Positions 53,945 to 63,929 of a stretch of DNA of 64,000 nt are shown here, piece after piece. The notes beneath the pieces are model-generated. The model made no database searches, was not told the origin of the DNA, and worked only from the letters and a program-made list of their open reading frames with translations. Source of the DNA: Cristatella mucedo. Taxonomy: Eukaryota; Bryozoa; Phylactolaemata; Cristatellidae. Both the position numbers and the translations under genes were made by a program. The stretch spans positions 6,435,001-6,499,000 of the forward strand of contig WPIO01000006.1 of assembly GCA_009760855.2 (NCBI GenBank), written 5' to 3'. Position 1 is the stretch's first letter. Each line of letters starts with the position of its first letter.

Positions 53945-54110
53945 ACCAGAATCTCTAATTATAATTGCACGCTGCTCTACTCTTCAGTTATTATGTACTC
54001 GCACAATTTTACTATAACTGCCACCACAATTCTGCAGCAGTGCACTACAATCGACTGCAATGGCCCTGGCCGATACCACAATCCACGGCAATCCAATGTA
54101 AAACGACACG
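53945..54110 (-). repeat. inverted satellite monomer 2
   Basis: The complement reads AGTTATAGTAAAATTGTGCG, AGTACATAATAACTGAAGAG, TAGAGCAGCGTGCAATTATA and ATTAGAGATTC. This matches the monomer at 50690-50765 closely across its length. Confidence 0.85.
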
Positions 54111-54289
54111 TGGTCTTACGTTACGGCCTCAAATAACAGGACAAGCCAGTCTCCCTAAATATTAAAACTGCATTACAGCAGACATTTCTGCGATAGTTGT
54201 TTGAAAGTTGGTGATTGGATTACACTTTATAGAGGGAGTTTCAGGTTTATCCACCTAAATGCATGACGTTGGGCAGGCAAATTCGAATG
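54111..54289. other. short spacer, nothing recognised
   Basis: No open frame or repeat is identified. Confidence 0.3.
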
Positions 54290-54875
54290 CTTGGGCCGTG
54301 ATCGTCCCGGAGATAAGGTGCTCGCTCTTCACGACCGAATAGGTCGTGGGTTCAAATACTGCAGTGAGCGCGATCTTTATTAGCCAACCTTAAAACCTTA
54401 AATTCTTTGGAGACCGTGCATTTAGTTCGTATGCTCCCAAAGCCTGGAACTCCCTCCCGGCCTGCGTCAGAACATCCCCTGACCTGACCACATTTAAAAG
54501 GAACCTAAAAACACACCTATTTAGGACAGCATTTAGTGGGTCCCTGTGATTCGTCCTTGATGTGCTTATGCGTGCTGACACTGTGCATGCTGCCACTAAC
54601 CACATTTGCATGCTGACCCTGTGCATGTCACCCCTAACCATGTTATTCATTTTGTTTGTTTTTCAAGCATGATTGTACTTACCATTTAATTGCATTTCCC
54701 TTTGCAGCAAATGTAAAGCGCCTAGAAAGAGATTAAGTTCCCTGAGGGCGCTTTATCAAGTGAATTATTATTATTATTATTATTATTAACTGCAAGCGGT
54801 GGAGATAGCTGTTACGACTCTTCTGCCGTTATCAAATTGAGGCTGTTAAGTCAGCTACAGTTTTTTTTATACAAA
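54290..54875 (+). mobile_element. tRNA-derived SINE, family 2, split by a LINE insertion
   Basis: The first half (54290 to about 54385) has GGTGCTCGCTCTTCACGACC and the B box GTGGGTTCAAATAC. It breaks off after ATCTTTATTA. The second half resumes at 54789 with ACTGCAAGCGGTGGAGATAG and ends with AAGTCAGCTACAG and a T-run near 54875. Confidence 0.85.
54386..54788 (+). mobile_element. LINE 3' end nested in a SINE
   Basis: It begins at the stretch equivalent to LKSFGDRAF and runs through SYAPKAWNSLP to the 3' hairpin. The arms are AAAGCGCC (54715-54722) and GGCGCTTT (54747-54754), followed by (ATT)n to 54788. TTATTA at both junctions with the SINE could be the target duplication, though the (ATT)n tail blurs it. 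Confidence 0.9.
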
Positions 54876-54961
54876 AGAATTTAATTTTCTTTGATCTCAT
54901 CGGAGCTACGAGAGCTTTTTACTTTTTACTCACTTTTTACGACAGCCTCTTCTGGGGGTCT

Positions 54962-55140
54962 CTTCCGGTGCTATCCATCTTCTGGCGCTATCCATCTTCT
55001 GGCGCTATCCATCTTCCGGTACTATCCATCTTCTGGCGCTGTCCATCTTCTGGCGCTATCTATCTTTCGGCGCTATCTGTCTTCCGGTGCTATCCATCTT
55101 CCGGCGCTATCTATCTTCCGGCGCTTTCTATCTTTCAGCG
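54962..55140. repeat. 17-bp tandem repeat, about 10.5 copies
   Basis: The unit is CTTCYGGCGCTATCCAT, with copy-specific changes (TATCTAT, TCTGTC, CTTTCT). The array ends in TTTCAGCGCCATATT. Confidence 0.95.
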
Positions 55141-58137
55141 CCATATTGTGGCAGTTTCTCCTCGCGTCTTGTTTTCTTTGCAGTTTCTAATTTCTAGATT
55201 TCTCGTGGTTATTCGGTTTTTATTTATCTCAGTTTATGCGGGCTCTTTTGGTTCAGACTCCTTTAGTTACGAGAGCGATTTTTCCTGAATATTTCTAGCT
55301 TAATTGTAATTGGTAATTATGTGTTGATAAGAACGCGGTGTGTGGCTTCCACGTCCGGTTAGAACTAGGCCGCAAGTGCAGCACCAGTAGCGGTGCTAGT
55401 CTCAGTAGACGCACTACGGATACATATGACACCTGAACCTTGTAGCGCGGTGATCACTTGTGCACCTGTGCTGCTGCTGCATTTATGAGCGCAGGCACGT
55501 CGACAGCAGCAGCAACACGGCGGTGGCGACGAGCGCTCGTACTTAGCATATCAAGCCCGTATCAATAACGTAGACAAGTCTATTTGACAGAAGCGGACGG
55601 TAGCTGACGTTCAACAGCGGCCATGACATACACCAATGGCTCTGTGGCCTGAAGCTCAAGTCAGCTCCAACGGCAATCCTGAGTCTGGATCATAACCCAT
55701 TGAACGTAGTGCCGGCTTTACGTACAGCCTCAGCCACAGATTGTTGCACGCGAATAATGATTGTCAGCCATAATCCGGCTGATTTTGTGGGCGCTGCCAT
55801 TTCAGTTTACCCTGACCAGCAGTAGGAATTTGAATAGCAAAAAGCGCACCGAAAGGATATAGTAGCGTTTGACGGGAGAAAGACGTTCGTTTCCCGTACG
55901 ACCCTGAAAACCAACGAAGCAAGTTATGCTACGCCAGCAGTGTCAACTATTAGGAATTTCGCTGGAAGAAAGTGGCCAATAAAGCAGAATCACTAATGAA
56001 TACTCGCAGAGCATGACGGAAATCTGCAGCTTGATTTTAAAATATCTAAAATTCAACCATATGCTTATCCAAAATGCATCGAAATGTTTATTTTTTGAAT
56101 AAATTTAAAAGCATATTCACACATTCAATATAAGAATATTTCATATTCATTTCATCAAGCAGCAGTCTCGTGATGTGGCCTCTGCTATGAAAACGAAGAC
56201 GAGGCAGCAGGCGCTGCACTGGAAGGCTTCTTAATGCCGCCGGTGAGCATTGCTACCGAAATCAGAATCGAAGGCTTAATGAAAGGCTGCGCGCGGACGG
56301 GCGGCGGGGGTGGGGCGCCGACGGGCGGGGGCAGGTCAAACCATTCGCATGCCTGTTTGAAGTGTCGGCCTGGGCTTTCCCAACCAGAAGTACGACCGTG
56401 CAAGACCCCTCCTTCGCCCTAACTAAACCCTGAAACTGCTGCCATTGGATGCCGAACAACCATTTCTACGCGGCTAGCGGGCAGTCGCGCGGATCACGGG
56501 GCTTAGAGAGAGCCTTACCGGAGGCTTTCCCGACTGCGGCGCGCCTTCAGAGCGAAGATTCAAGGTATTTAAACAAAGATCTGCCTTTTTTCTTTGATGG
56601 CGACAGAAAGAATGTCAGCGCACGCGTGCTTGCACGTTCAAGGCCGTCAGCGTTTAGAATCAGCCGTTTACCATCGATGTCCAAGGGGGAGCGTGGTATT
56701 TTTACGAGCTTTGCCGAGTGGTTAGATTCTGAGATCCTTGGACCTATCTGAGATAGGTCCAAGGAGGCCCGCCGGTTCGCGCGCGCTTCCGTTGCGCGCA
56801 ACTGTAGGCGCATCAAACAAGTCGGATGCACTCTTCTCCGTAGCAGGAGCGTAGCTTCCGCCACGTTGGACTCCTCCCCGGAGCAGGACGCGAGCTAGCG
56901 CTCAGGCACCGCCGGGCCGTTCGCGGCTGTTGACTCGCCGTGGCTGGAGGCGCGCCGAGGACCCTCTATGCGCGCAATCTCAAACACCAGTGCCCACCAA
57001 TCCGGTCGGATAGGGATGATGTCAATGTCAGGAGAGAGCAGCAGCAGAGTGAGAACGAGGCCGATGACGCCATATTCAGCCCAGACTCAGACTCCAATGT
57101 GGCACGAGCTTGCTAAGCGATCTGGTTATAGGTCTCGGTCGTACCAAGTCTAATGCTTCTCTTAGACAGTCCGTCCGGAAGCCTCACGTTCTCGCTGCAT
57201 CATAACAAAAACAAGTGCCCGTCTCTCGTGCACTCTGCGCACCACCATAGAGGGCTAATCCAGGATGTCAGTATGTTTGTGGGCTTGTTTGTTGCATGTT
57301 CGACATCGGGAAAGCTAAGGCCATCGAGCAACCATCTAAAAAGTGACCGGCCAACAAGGAGCGACATTTACGTATAGAAGAATAACATGAAGCAGCAGCC
57401 TCTAGTAGAGCCATCGGAAGGTGCTGATGCCTCGTCAAGTTAGTTAGGCCTCGTCAAGCAGCGCGTCACGGCACTGGACACTAAATCGGCTGCTTGTGTC
57501 TTACGTCAAAGCTATCGTTGGAAAAGATCAAAGCAATCACAAGGCTGAACACTATTAGCAGCTGGTTCAGACTGTCTTGTATTTAACTATGCCAATTTTG
57601 AATGCGAAATGTCCTCCAAAGTTCATAATCTCCATTCTTCTTGTCTCGGAATTCGATGGGGAGCACTGGAGCCGCTTACCGGAAGGAGCTTACCAGAAGG
57701 AGCTTACCGGAAAGAGCTCCAGACGAGTGGTTCGCCGCGAGGCTTACGGGATTTTGAACGTCGTTACCAAGGACAGAATAAAGAAAAATGATGTGTGACT
57801 GCGTTTTGAGGGTTCTTTGATAAAGTGCTTAGCAGTATAGCCGCAATTTTAAAATATCCATTCCCTTCTAACCCATTTTAGTCTTCATTTTTGTATAAAT
57901 TAAGAGTAAATAAATGTTAATTTAGACTCATTTTCTGCTCTTTCTTTCTGACTAAATATGAACTACAAGACGTGAATTTGTAAGTTATTCTATTGGAAAT
58001 AGGGTAATTTCAATTTAATCACGGCCCTTATAAAAAAGGTAGAGTTTACAGGGAATGGTGGCCATTTTTCTGTTGTCTGATTTATATAAAATAAGGAAAT
58101 AACTCTTACTAACCACGAGTAAACAGTTATCTTACTT
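55141..58137. other. stretch without recognised gene
   Basis: Open frames of 60-105 codons on both strands at 56.2-56.9 kb are not domain-like. A perfect 29-bp hairpin lies at 56736-56764. Three copies of ACCGGAAGGAGCTT-like sequence lie at 57672-57715. Confidence 0.35.
56736..56764. repeat. 29-bp perfect hairpin sequence
   Basis: CCTTGGACCTATCT and AGATAGGTCCAAGG are perfect complements around one G. Just before it lies TTTGCCGAGTGGTTAGATTC, which looks like the A-box half of a tRNA-Ser/Leu gene. No B box follows. Confidence 0.9.
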
Positions 58138-58562
58138 GATAATAATAATAATAACAGTGACAATAAATTTAGTTTAGCGCCCTCTGAGATCTCAATCTGT
58201 TTCTAGCCACTTTATATTTGCTGCAAAAAAACCATGATCGAATGTTTAGTGGTTGTATGCTCAATAACAAAAAGCATGACATGGTTTGAGGTACTTGCAC
58301 AGGGTCAACTTGCAAATAAGGTTAGTGGCGGTATGCGCAGTGTCAGCACGCATAAGCACATAAGGGACGAATCAAATAGACCCACTAAATGCTGCGATAA
58401 ATGGATGCTATTTTAGCTTCTTTTTAAATGTGGTCAAATAAGGGGATGTCGTGCCGCCAGTCGGGAGTGAGTCACGGGCATTGGGAGCGTACGACCTAAA
58501 GGCAGAGTCTCCTAAAATTTGTTTTTCTTACGAGGTAAGGTAAAAGATTAGATTCCGAACGA
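58138..58562 (-). mobile_element. LINE 3'-end fragment
   Basis: After an (AAT)n run the plus strand carries the inverted tail (TTTAGCGCCCTCTGAGATCT). The end of the reverse transcriptase frame follows, up to GATTCCGAAC at about 58560. It is more diverged than the 20.6-kb copy. Confidence 0.8.
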
Positions 58563-59074
58563 ATATCATTATTCCACTTCGTGAGGACAGTAATACTTGA
58601 AAAAAACTGACTAATTTTACATAAAATTGTATCACGCAACCATCGAGAGTAATGTGGCGCTAAATAAAAGAACTGTCAGAAAGCTATGGAAAGTCAGATG
58701 AAAAATGGTCGCTAGAAACTTTAACACGTCACACAAATGTTATTCGGGACTGAAATACCGTAATCAACGGGTGAGACGGATTAGTATTTTAATTATCCTT
58801 GCCGACAACTTTTTCTTCGTTCTTTTTTCGATGGAGCTGACAGGGAAACTAGGCCGCCAAGTTTTCCTGCGCTAAGAGTGTCCCGCTGGCCATTCGAGCA
58901 GCAGCAGCCGCCGCCCCGGCCGCCGCCGCCGCTTCTGCTGCTGCTGCTGCGTCTCGCTGCCAGCGCTTCGCCAGCCCCTCACCTGCTAGATTATTATTAC
59001 CATTGTTTGTCTCTGTCTAGGGCTCTGTCCACGTCAAGCAAGACCTTCCACCGACCACCGCGGCCCTCGTAGCT
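58563..59074. other. stretch without recognised gene
   Basis: The end of this stretch has (CCG)n and (CTG)n patches at 58905-58960. No open frame that I can support. Confidence 0.35.
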
Positions 59075-59235
59075 GACGCGCGCTCGTACCGGACGCTCCC
59101 GCTGATTTCACAGCCGTAGCGACAGGTACGAGCCTTTACGGCCATCGCCACCACTGCAAGCGGCAACAAAGGATCGCCCGCCGCAGGTTTCGAACCCACG
59201 TTCTCGAGACCGAGGTCGTGAAAAGTGACAGCCTT
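59075..59235 (-). mobile_element. tRNA-derived SINE, family 2
   Basis: On the minus strand: TTTTCACGACCTCGGTCTCG, GTGGGTTCGAAACC (B box), GGCGATCCTTTGTTGCCG and the tail GTGAAATCAGCGGGAG. Confidence 0.85.
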
Positions 59236-60284
59236 CACGGCTCACTGCCACTGGTGGCGGTATCTGCCACTGGTGGCGGATCGAGCTCTGTGCGATACGA
59301 GCATCAGTGTCTAGCGGGAGCCACTGGTGTGCCGCCGCCCCGCCCCCACCCTCTCCGCCGGAAGGTGCTGCTGGTATTACTGCGCATCAAGGTGGGCTCC
59401 AAGAAGCAGTGCTCTTCGCAGCCCTAAACAAGGATTCTACAGCCTTGGAGTACCCTCAAAAACTCTTCGCTAAACCACCGCAGGCCAAAGGCCAAAGCCT
59501 AGAGGGTCATTTCGAGACAGAAGATGACGAACGAGATGTTTGAGGGGCGGGGCGGGTGCGATTAATTCCAAAGCGGCTTCGACTTGTGAGGAGCAGTTTC
59601 GTCGCAGACCTTTCTTCGTGGCTAAATGGCCGAGAGCTATGCAGAGCTGGTTGAGACAATGTTAAAGAGCCACGGCGCAATCGAATGGACGCAGTGTCCT
59701 TCAATATCTCTGATGCTCCTCTTGAGACGTTCAAGAAGGAGAAAACGGTGCCTTACTTGTCTGTTGCGAGGCGAGTGCTTCCGCCAGCATTTGAGATCAG
59801 AACGCCTCCACCAAGGATTGCATTATGAGAATACGACGGAAGACTACAATTAGGGCCGATTCTCGAAAGCAATTTGCAGCGCAATAATAAATCCACAAAA
59901 ATTACTCACTTGTAAATTCTTAAAGTAATTTTTCCATCATTTCAGTATTAATAGATATCAATTGTGATTGATTTGTTTTACACGATTGAATGCGAACCCA
60001 AAAACTCAATTTGTGAGGATAGATGGCTATATTCTGCGTATTATCAATAATCCACGTCGATTTGACTGGTAAAAACTCGGTTACAAACGAGTCGTTATTT
60101 AAAGCCGACGCTAGAACGACATCCCTTGAAAGCATCACTCAGACAGCGATCGGAGAGGGATCGCGTCGAGGGCTGACTTCTCGCACGATGGCGCATCTTT
60201 TTAGTCGCGTATTCCTTTGGCTTGCCCGCCCTGGTGCCCGAGGTGCCGCGCCGGCAGTGCGCTTGCCCCGATTGCAACGGAAGC
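59236..60284. other. stretch without recognised gene
   Basis: Between 59626 and 59853 two overlapping plus-strand frames (starting MAESYAELVETM and MDAVSFNISDAPLETF) look mildly protein-like and would need a frame change to join. I recognise neither. No other structure is seen. Confidence 0.3.
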
Positions 60285-60375
60285 TTCAAGTGACGAACGA
60301 TAAACCATGCCGCCGCCGGGATTTGAACCGTTGACCTCACGGGCCTCAATAAGCCTTCTCGCTAGCGGCTGAATC
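60285..60375 (-). mobile_element. tRNA-like SINE head
   Basis: The minus strand reads GCTAGCGAGAAGGCTTATTG and AGGTCAACGGTTCAAATCCC (B box), then GGCATGGTTTATCG. The head is clear. The body differs from family 2, so it may be a third type or a rearranged copy. Confidence 0.55.
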
Positions 60376-61087
60376 GCCGTCGCTCAGCCGCCGCTCAGCC
60401 GACATGCTCGCTACGACGGCGTCGCACGGTCCAAGAACCGTGGCGCGGAAGGGACCGTCGCGCGAAGAAAAAGAATTTGGGTCGCAGCAGCAGCAGTAGC
60501 CAGCCGGCCGACGAAGATGGCGACCGCCCAACGTCCGGCGCTTCCATCACTTCCGCCGGCCATGCGGCCGCCGCAGCTGCACGCCGCTGAGGACGAGCCG
60601 CTGAGGACGAGTGGTGGCAAGGCCGCACGCGGCAGTCCATGGTGACGACCACCTTGGTCCACCACTTCCGTTCGCCGCTTCCTGGCACCAGCGTGCGTGC
60701 GTGCGAGCGAAGTTGGCGCTCCGTCAGCAGCCGCATCGGCGGTGGCGCCGTTGCTGTGGCGCGCGCACGGCCGACTCCAGAGATCCGTCGCGGCCCAATC
60801 CTCAGCCCGGCCGCCACTTTCAAATAGCGGCGACGAGCGACGACGGTGACGATGGGCTGACAGTAGTCGGCGGCGTTTTCGCGGCGACCAACGCGACGGC
60901 AGACGAGAGAGCGAGCGCCCGGCGCAGCATCTCGCGGACGCATCAGCAGGACGCAGCAAAGACGGCGCACGGCGCCGTTTTGCTGCGTAGGGGGCGGCCC
61001 GGGTTGCCTTTTCTGGCTTTGCGCGTCGGTGACGGCGTCGCCGCCGCCGACGCGACGATCGGAGTCCGGCAGCGGCGGCGGAGCACA
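60376..61087 (-). other. CpG-rich region, probable 3' UTR of the PRDM1-like gene
   Basis: It lies immediately downstream of the zinc-finger stop codon. Long open frames exist on all strands because of the high GC. None contains a finger or other domain. No further C2H2 motif is found in the frames of the gene. Confidence 0.4.
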
Positions 61088-61330
61088 CTACTGCAGGTCG
61101 CCGAGCGCCATGCTGGCATGCACGCGGCCGTGCTTCTGCAGGTGCGCGAGCTGCGTGAACCGCTTTCCGCAGGCGTCGCACAGGAACGGACGCTCTCCGG
61201 AGTGCGTGCGCAGGTGTGCCTTGAGATTCGACAGCTGCCCGAAGTTCTTTCCGCACACTTCGCACCTGTAGCGCGACTGCTCGCAGGCTTTGCTTCGGCT
61301 TGCCGCACTTCCGGCCCTTCGCGCCGTCTT
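61088..61330 (-). CDS. PRDM1: PRDM1/Blimp-1-like gene, last exon with two C2H2 fingers
   Basis: The acceptor TTTTTATTTAG precedes 61330. It enters in phase 0, and the stop TAG is at 61088-61090, giving 80 codons. Finger 1 is CEVC with [19 protein letters not shown], and finger 2 is CDAC with [14 protein letters not shown]. Both keep Cx2Cx12Hx3H. This finger pair and linker are characteristic of fingers 1 and 2 of Blimp-1/PRDM1, a SET-domain transcriptional repressor that binds DNA through these fingers. Eight residues later the protein stops, so fingers 3-5 of the usual five are absent. No donor near the end suggests a further exon. The true frame differs from longer overlapping frames. Confidence 0.82.
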   Translation of the reverse strand, partial: KTARRAGSAASRSKACEQSRYRCEVCGKNFGQLSNLKAHLRTHSGERPFLCDACGKRFTQLAHLQKHGRVHASMALGDLQ

Positions 61331-61598
61331 CTAAATAAAAAGCGGAAATTGAAAAATAGTACCTAATAAGCCGTCACTCGGCTCTATTTAGAGCTTCGGT
61401 GAGTTGCCTTCGCTCTCCCTTCTCTCCCCCTTCTTCTCCTTCTCTTCTTCTACTTCTTTGTAAATTTCTCAGCTGGCTCGCTGGAGCTAGTGAGCGTTGC
61501 CGGGAGTTGCACTGGTTCACATAGCAGAACGTGAGTTCGGCGCTTGGCGGAGGGGGGGCGGCGGCGGCGGCGGCGGCGGCCATGACAGTTGTGCTCAC

Positions 61599-61825
61599 CT
61601 TTTTTCGCGGTGTGCTCAGGTCTAAGGGGGCGTCCTGATACGGTTCAACTTCTCGATCGCTGTAGCCGCTCTGCCGCTCGTCACGCTGCGCAGTCCACCG
61701 CGCCGACTCGCCAGACGAGACGGTGGTCACGTGCGCTTCGCGTCGCACTTCCCAGAATGCTGCAGCAGACCTGCTGTCTACCGACCAATAATCCAAAGCT
61801 GCATGGCACGAATCTGAGTAAACGT
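61599..61825 (-). CDS. PRDM1: PRDM1-like gene, penultimate exon with PLDLS motif
   Basis: The donor AAG|GTGAGC follows 61599, and phase 0 fits the finger exon across a 268-base intron. The exon ends EPYQDAPLDLSTPRKK. PLDLS is the form of motif that binds the CtBP co-repressor (PxDLS), plausible in a repressor. The upstream acceptor is uncertain. GACTTTTCAG gives 61825, and other AGs at 61813 and further in are in the same phase 1. The polyalanine frame beyond the donor is intronic. Confidence 0.7.
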
Positions 61826-62254
61826 CTGAAAAGTCAGCCAATCGTACGAGACCTCTGAATGGGACACCACAACAGTCACCATTAAAGAGCGCGTTCGCGG
61901 GGAAGCGCAAGTGTTGTCAACTGGACAAGCCGCAATCATGGCGCCCGCTGTTGGTCTTCTGTCGACTAATCGACGACGACGACGCCGCCGCCGCCGAGGC
62001 AGTCACCCGACTGCGAGAAAATCAGTCAAATTAACGATGCGGTTTGCCGAAACAAGCCAGCCGGATGCGCGGCTGACGAATTGGGGAGGATAAGCTGCAT
62101 TTCAGTGGTCCTGCCTCCGCTGGGTGAGTGATGACGTAACGGGCCCTGCGCTTAAATCACGTACAGCGAGAATGTATTTATTAGAACATGTCTGTGATAA
62201 AGATCGGCAATTGTTAACCAGCTATTATTTTATAATATTATGTATAATTATAAT

Positions 62255-62380
62255 TATGTATATATATATATATATATATTATAATTATATACTATCTATA
62301 TATAATATAGTCAATACTATGCATTATGCATTATTTATTATGTATTGTGTATTTGTGTTATGTATTATATATAATACAAA
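62255..62380. repeat. (TA)n and TATTATA-rich tract
   Basis: (TA)n at about 62258-62280 is followed by TATTATGTATTATGTATTG-type repetition, within a probable intron of the PRDM1-like gene. The rest of 61911-62863 shows nothing recognised. Confidence 0.8.
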
Positions 62381-62863
62381 GTTCGGTTCTTGTTCCTCAA
62401 CCGGGAGTCGCAGTTAGCCCCCACGACCCCGGCAGGGCAGGGCTCCTTTGGCTGATGTAATGTACTACATTCTGATATTTTAATAAATCATACATATAAT
62501 CATAACTATGTCAAATTAGTCGCTCTTTTAATCGCGAGGGTGCGAGCGACTGCATAGCAAGTAGTAGAGGCAAATAGCACCCTTTTCCGCTCTATGTAGC
62601 TCTAAATTCTTGAAATCTCAAGCGTCTCGTTTACTGCATTATCAGAATTCGAGGCAAAATTTTCTTGCAGAGAGCTAGTGGGCGACCTTTGAATCGCGAA
62701 TTTGAGCGCGCCGTCGCCGCCGTCGCCGCCGCCACGCGAATCTTGGAGATGCCGCGCTCGCCGGACGTTGGCGCGGCGGCTGGCTCAAAAATCGCGCGTG
62801 CGCAGGAAAGCGGCAGGAGCGGAGACGCCGCGCTTGCCCGCCTGCCAGCCAGCAGGCGCTTAC

Positions 62864-63083
62864 CGTTGAACGGCCGCCACGCCAAGCCGCCGAGCGAGAG
62901 CGCGGAGGACGTAGTCATGGCGCGCGTTCGCGCCGCTGCCGCTGCCCCCGCCGCCGCAGCAGCAGCGGCCGCCGCCGCAGCAGGCGACAGGTCCAAGGCC
63001 CTGGCGACTCTTTCCGGTGGTGTTCCGAGAGCGTCCGCCACCAGCTCGCCCACGGCTGAATGCGGAGAGAGCGCAAAGTTGCT
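62864..63083 (-). CDS. possible upstream exon of the PRDM1-like gene (alanine-rich)
   Basis: The donor AACG|GTAAGC follows 62864, with exit phase 1, which matches the entry phase of the exon at 61825. The acceptor is either ATCGTTCCAG (63083) or TTTACTCCAG (63097). It encodes SNFALSPHSAVGELVADALG, then ALDLSP and polyalanine written with all four alanine codons, ending GLAWRPFN. Mixed codons argue for a selected protein sequence rather than a slipped microsatellite. No homology is recognised, and linkage rests on phase and position. Confidence 0.4.
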
Positions 63084-63329
63084 CTGGAACGATTGAGCTG
63101 GAGTAAAGGCAAGCCGACGCGGTCGCGGCCTGCGGCAAGTCGAAATTGCAAATGGTGGCGTCGCAAGCGGCGGCAAGCTCTACACAGCGCTCGGCGCGGA
63201 CCGCGGGCTCTCTGGCTGTCGCGGGCTTGCGACTAGAGCGAGCGAGTGCAGCGAGTGCCCGAGACTAGCGAAGGAGAGATTCGCCGGGCGAGCGTCGGTC
63301 GGTCAGCGACCGTGTCAGGCGTGTAACCT

Positions 63330-63505
63330 CCATTCACACTAGGTAAGGTGTTTGCTTTCACGACTTCGGTCCCGAGGTCGTGGGTTCGATTCCTGCGGTG
63401 GGTGGTTCTGTATCGCCACTGCAAGCGGTGGTGATAGCCGTAAAGGCTCTTCTGTCGCTATACAAAAGGAGGCTGTTTAATCGGCTAGGATTTATTTATT
63501 TATTT
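63330..63505 (+). mobile_element. tRNA-derived SINE, family 2 (well preserved)
   Basis: AGGTAAGGTGTTTGCTTTCA, CGAGGTCGTGGGTTCGATTC (B box), CGCCACTGCAAGCGG, GGCTCTTCTGTCGCT and AATCGGCTAGGA, ending in (TTTA)n. It is among the most complete copies. Confidence 0.92.
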
Positions 63506-63929
63506 ATTCTAGAGCAGCAGTAGCAGTAGCAGCAGCGGCGGCGGCAGCGACCCTGGCAGCGCTCGAGCGCTTCGCTTTCTAGAGCTTCGGTGGCCGTAGG
63601 AGCGGCCCGCGGTCGAGCGCGCGAGCGCCTCGCTTCCTTTTGAAGTCGAAATGACTGCGCACGAAGGCTGAGGCGGCGAGCTCACACTTTCTGACCGCCG
63701 GCAGTTGAGCGCGCGTCGCCTGCACGCGGCCATTCGCTACCCGCTCCGCCGTTCTGCTGCGCTTTCTTTTTTCCAGCGACATTTCCCCCACACATTTCCC
63801 CCACCCACCCCCACCCCGTGACCCCGTGCCCCCGCTGCTCACTCCGCGGCTGACCGGTGCGCCTATTAGAAGCGCACCGTGACCGCATTGAACAGTAGCG
63901 CAGCTTTGCGCTCAGCATTATCTAGCGCG
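63506..63929. other. GC-rich stretch without recognised gene
   Basis: A (AGC)n patch lies at 63515-63545, followed by C-rich sequence with CACCCCCACCCC near 63805. Open frames are not domain-like. Confidence 0.35.

Noticed and set aside
59626-59853. Small protein starting MAESYAELVETM
   Set aside because: Good-looking start, but the likely continuation is in another frame and nothing matches a known family. It may be a dead transposon fragment.
60395-61308. Three long frames overlapping the zinc-finger exon
   Set aside because: They are other frames of GC-rich DNA. Only the frame ending at 61088 has C2H2 spacing and a phase-matched splice site.
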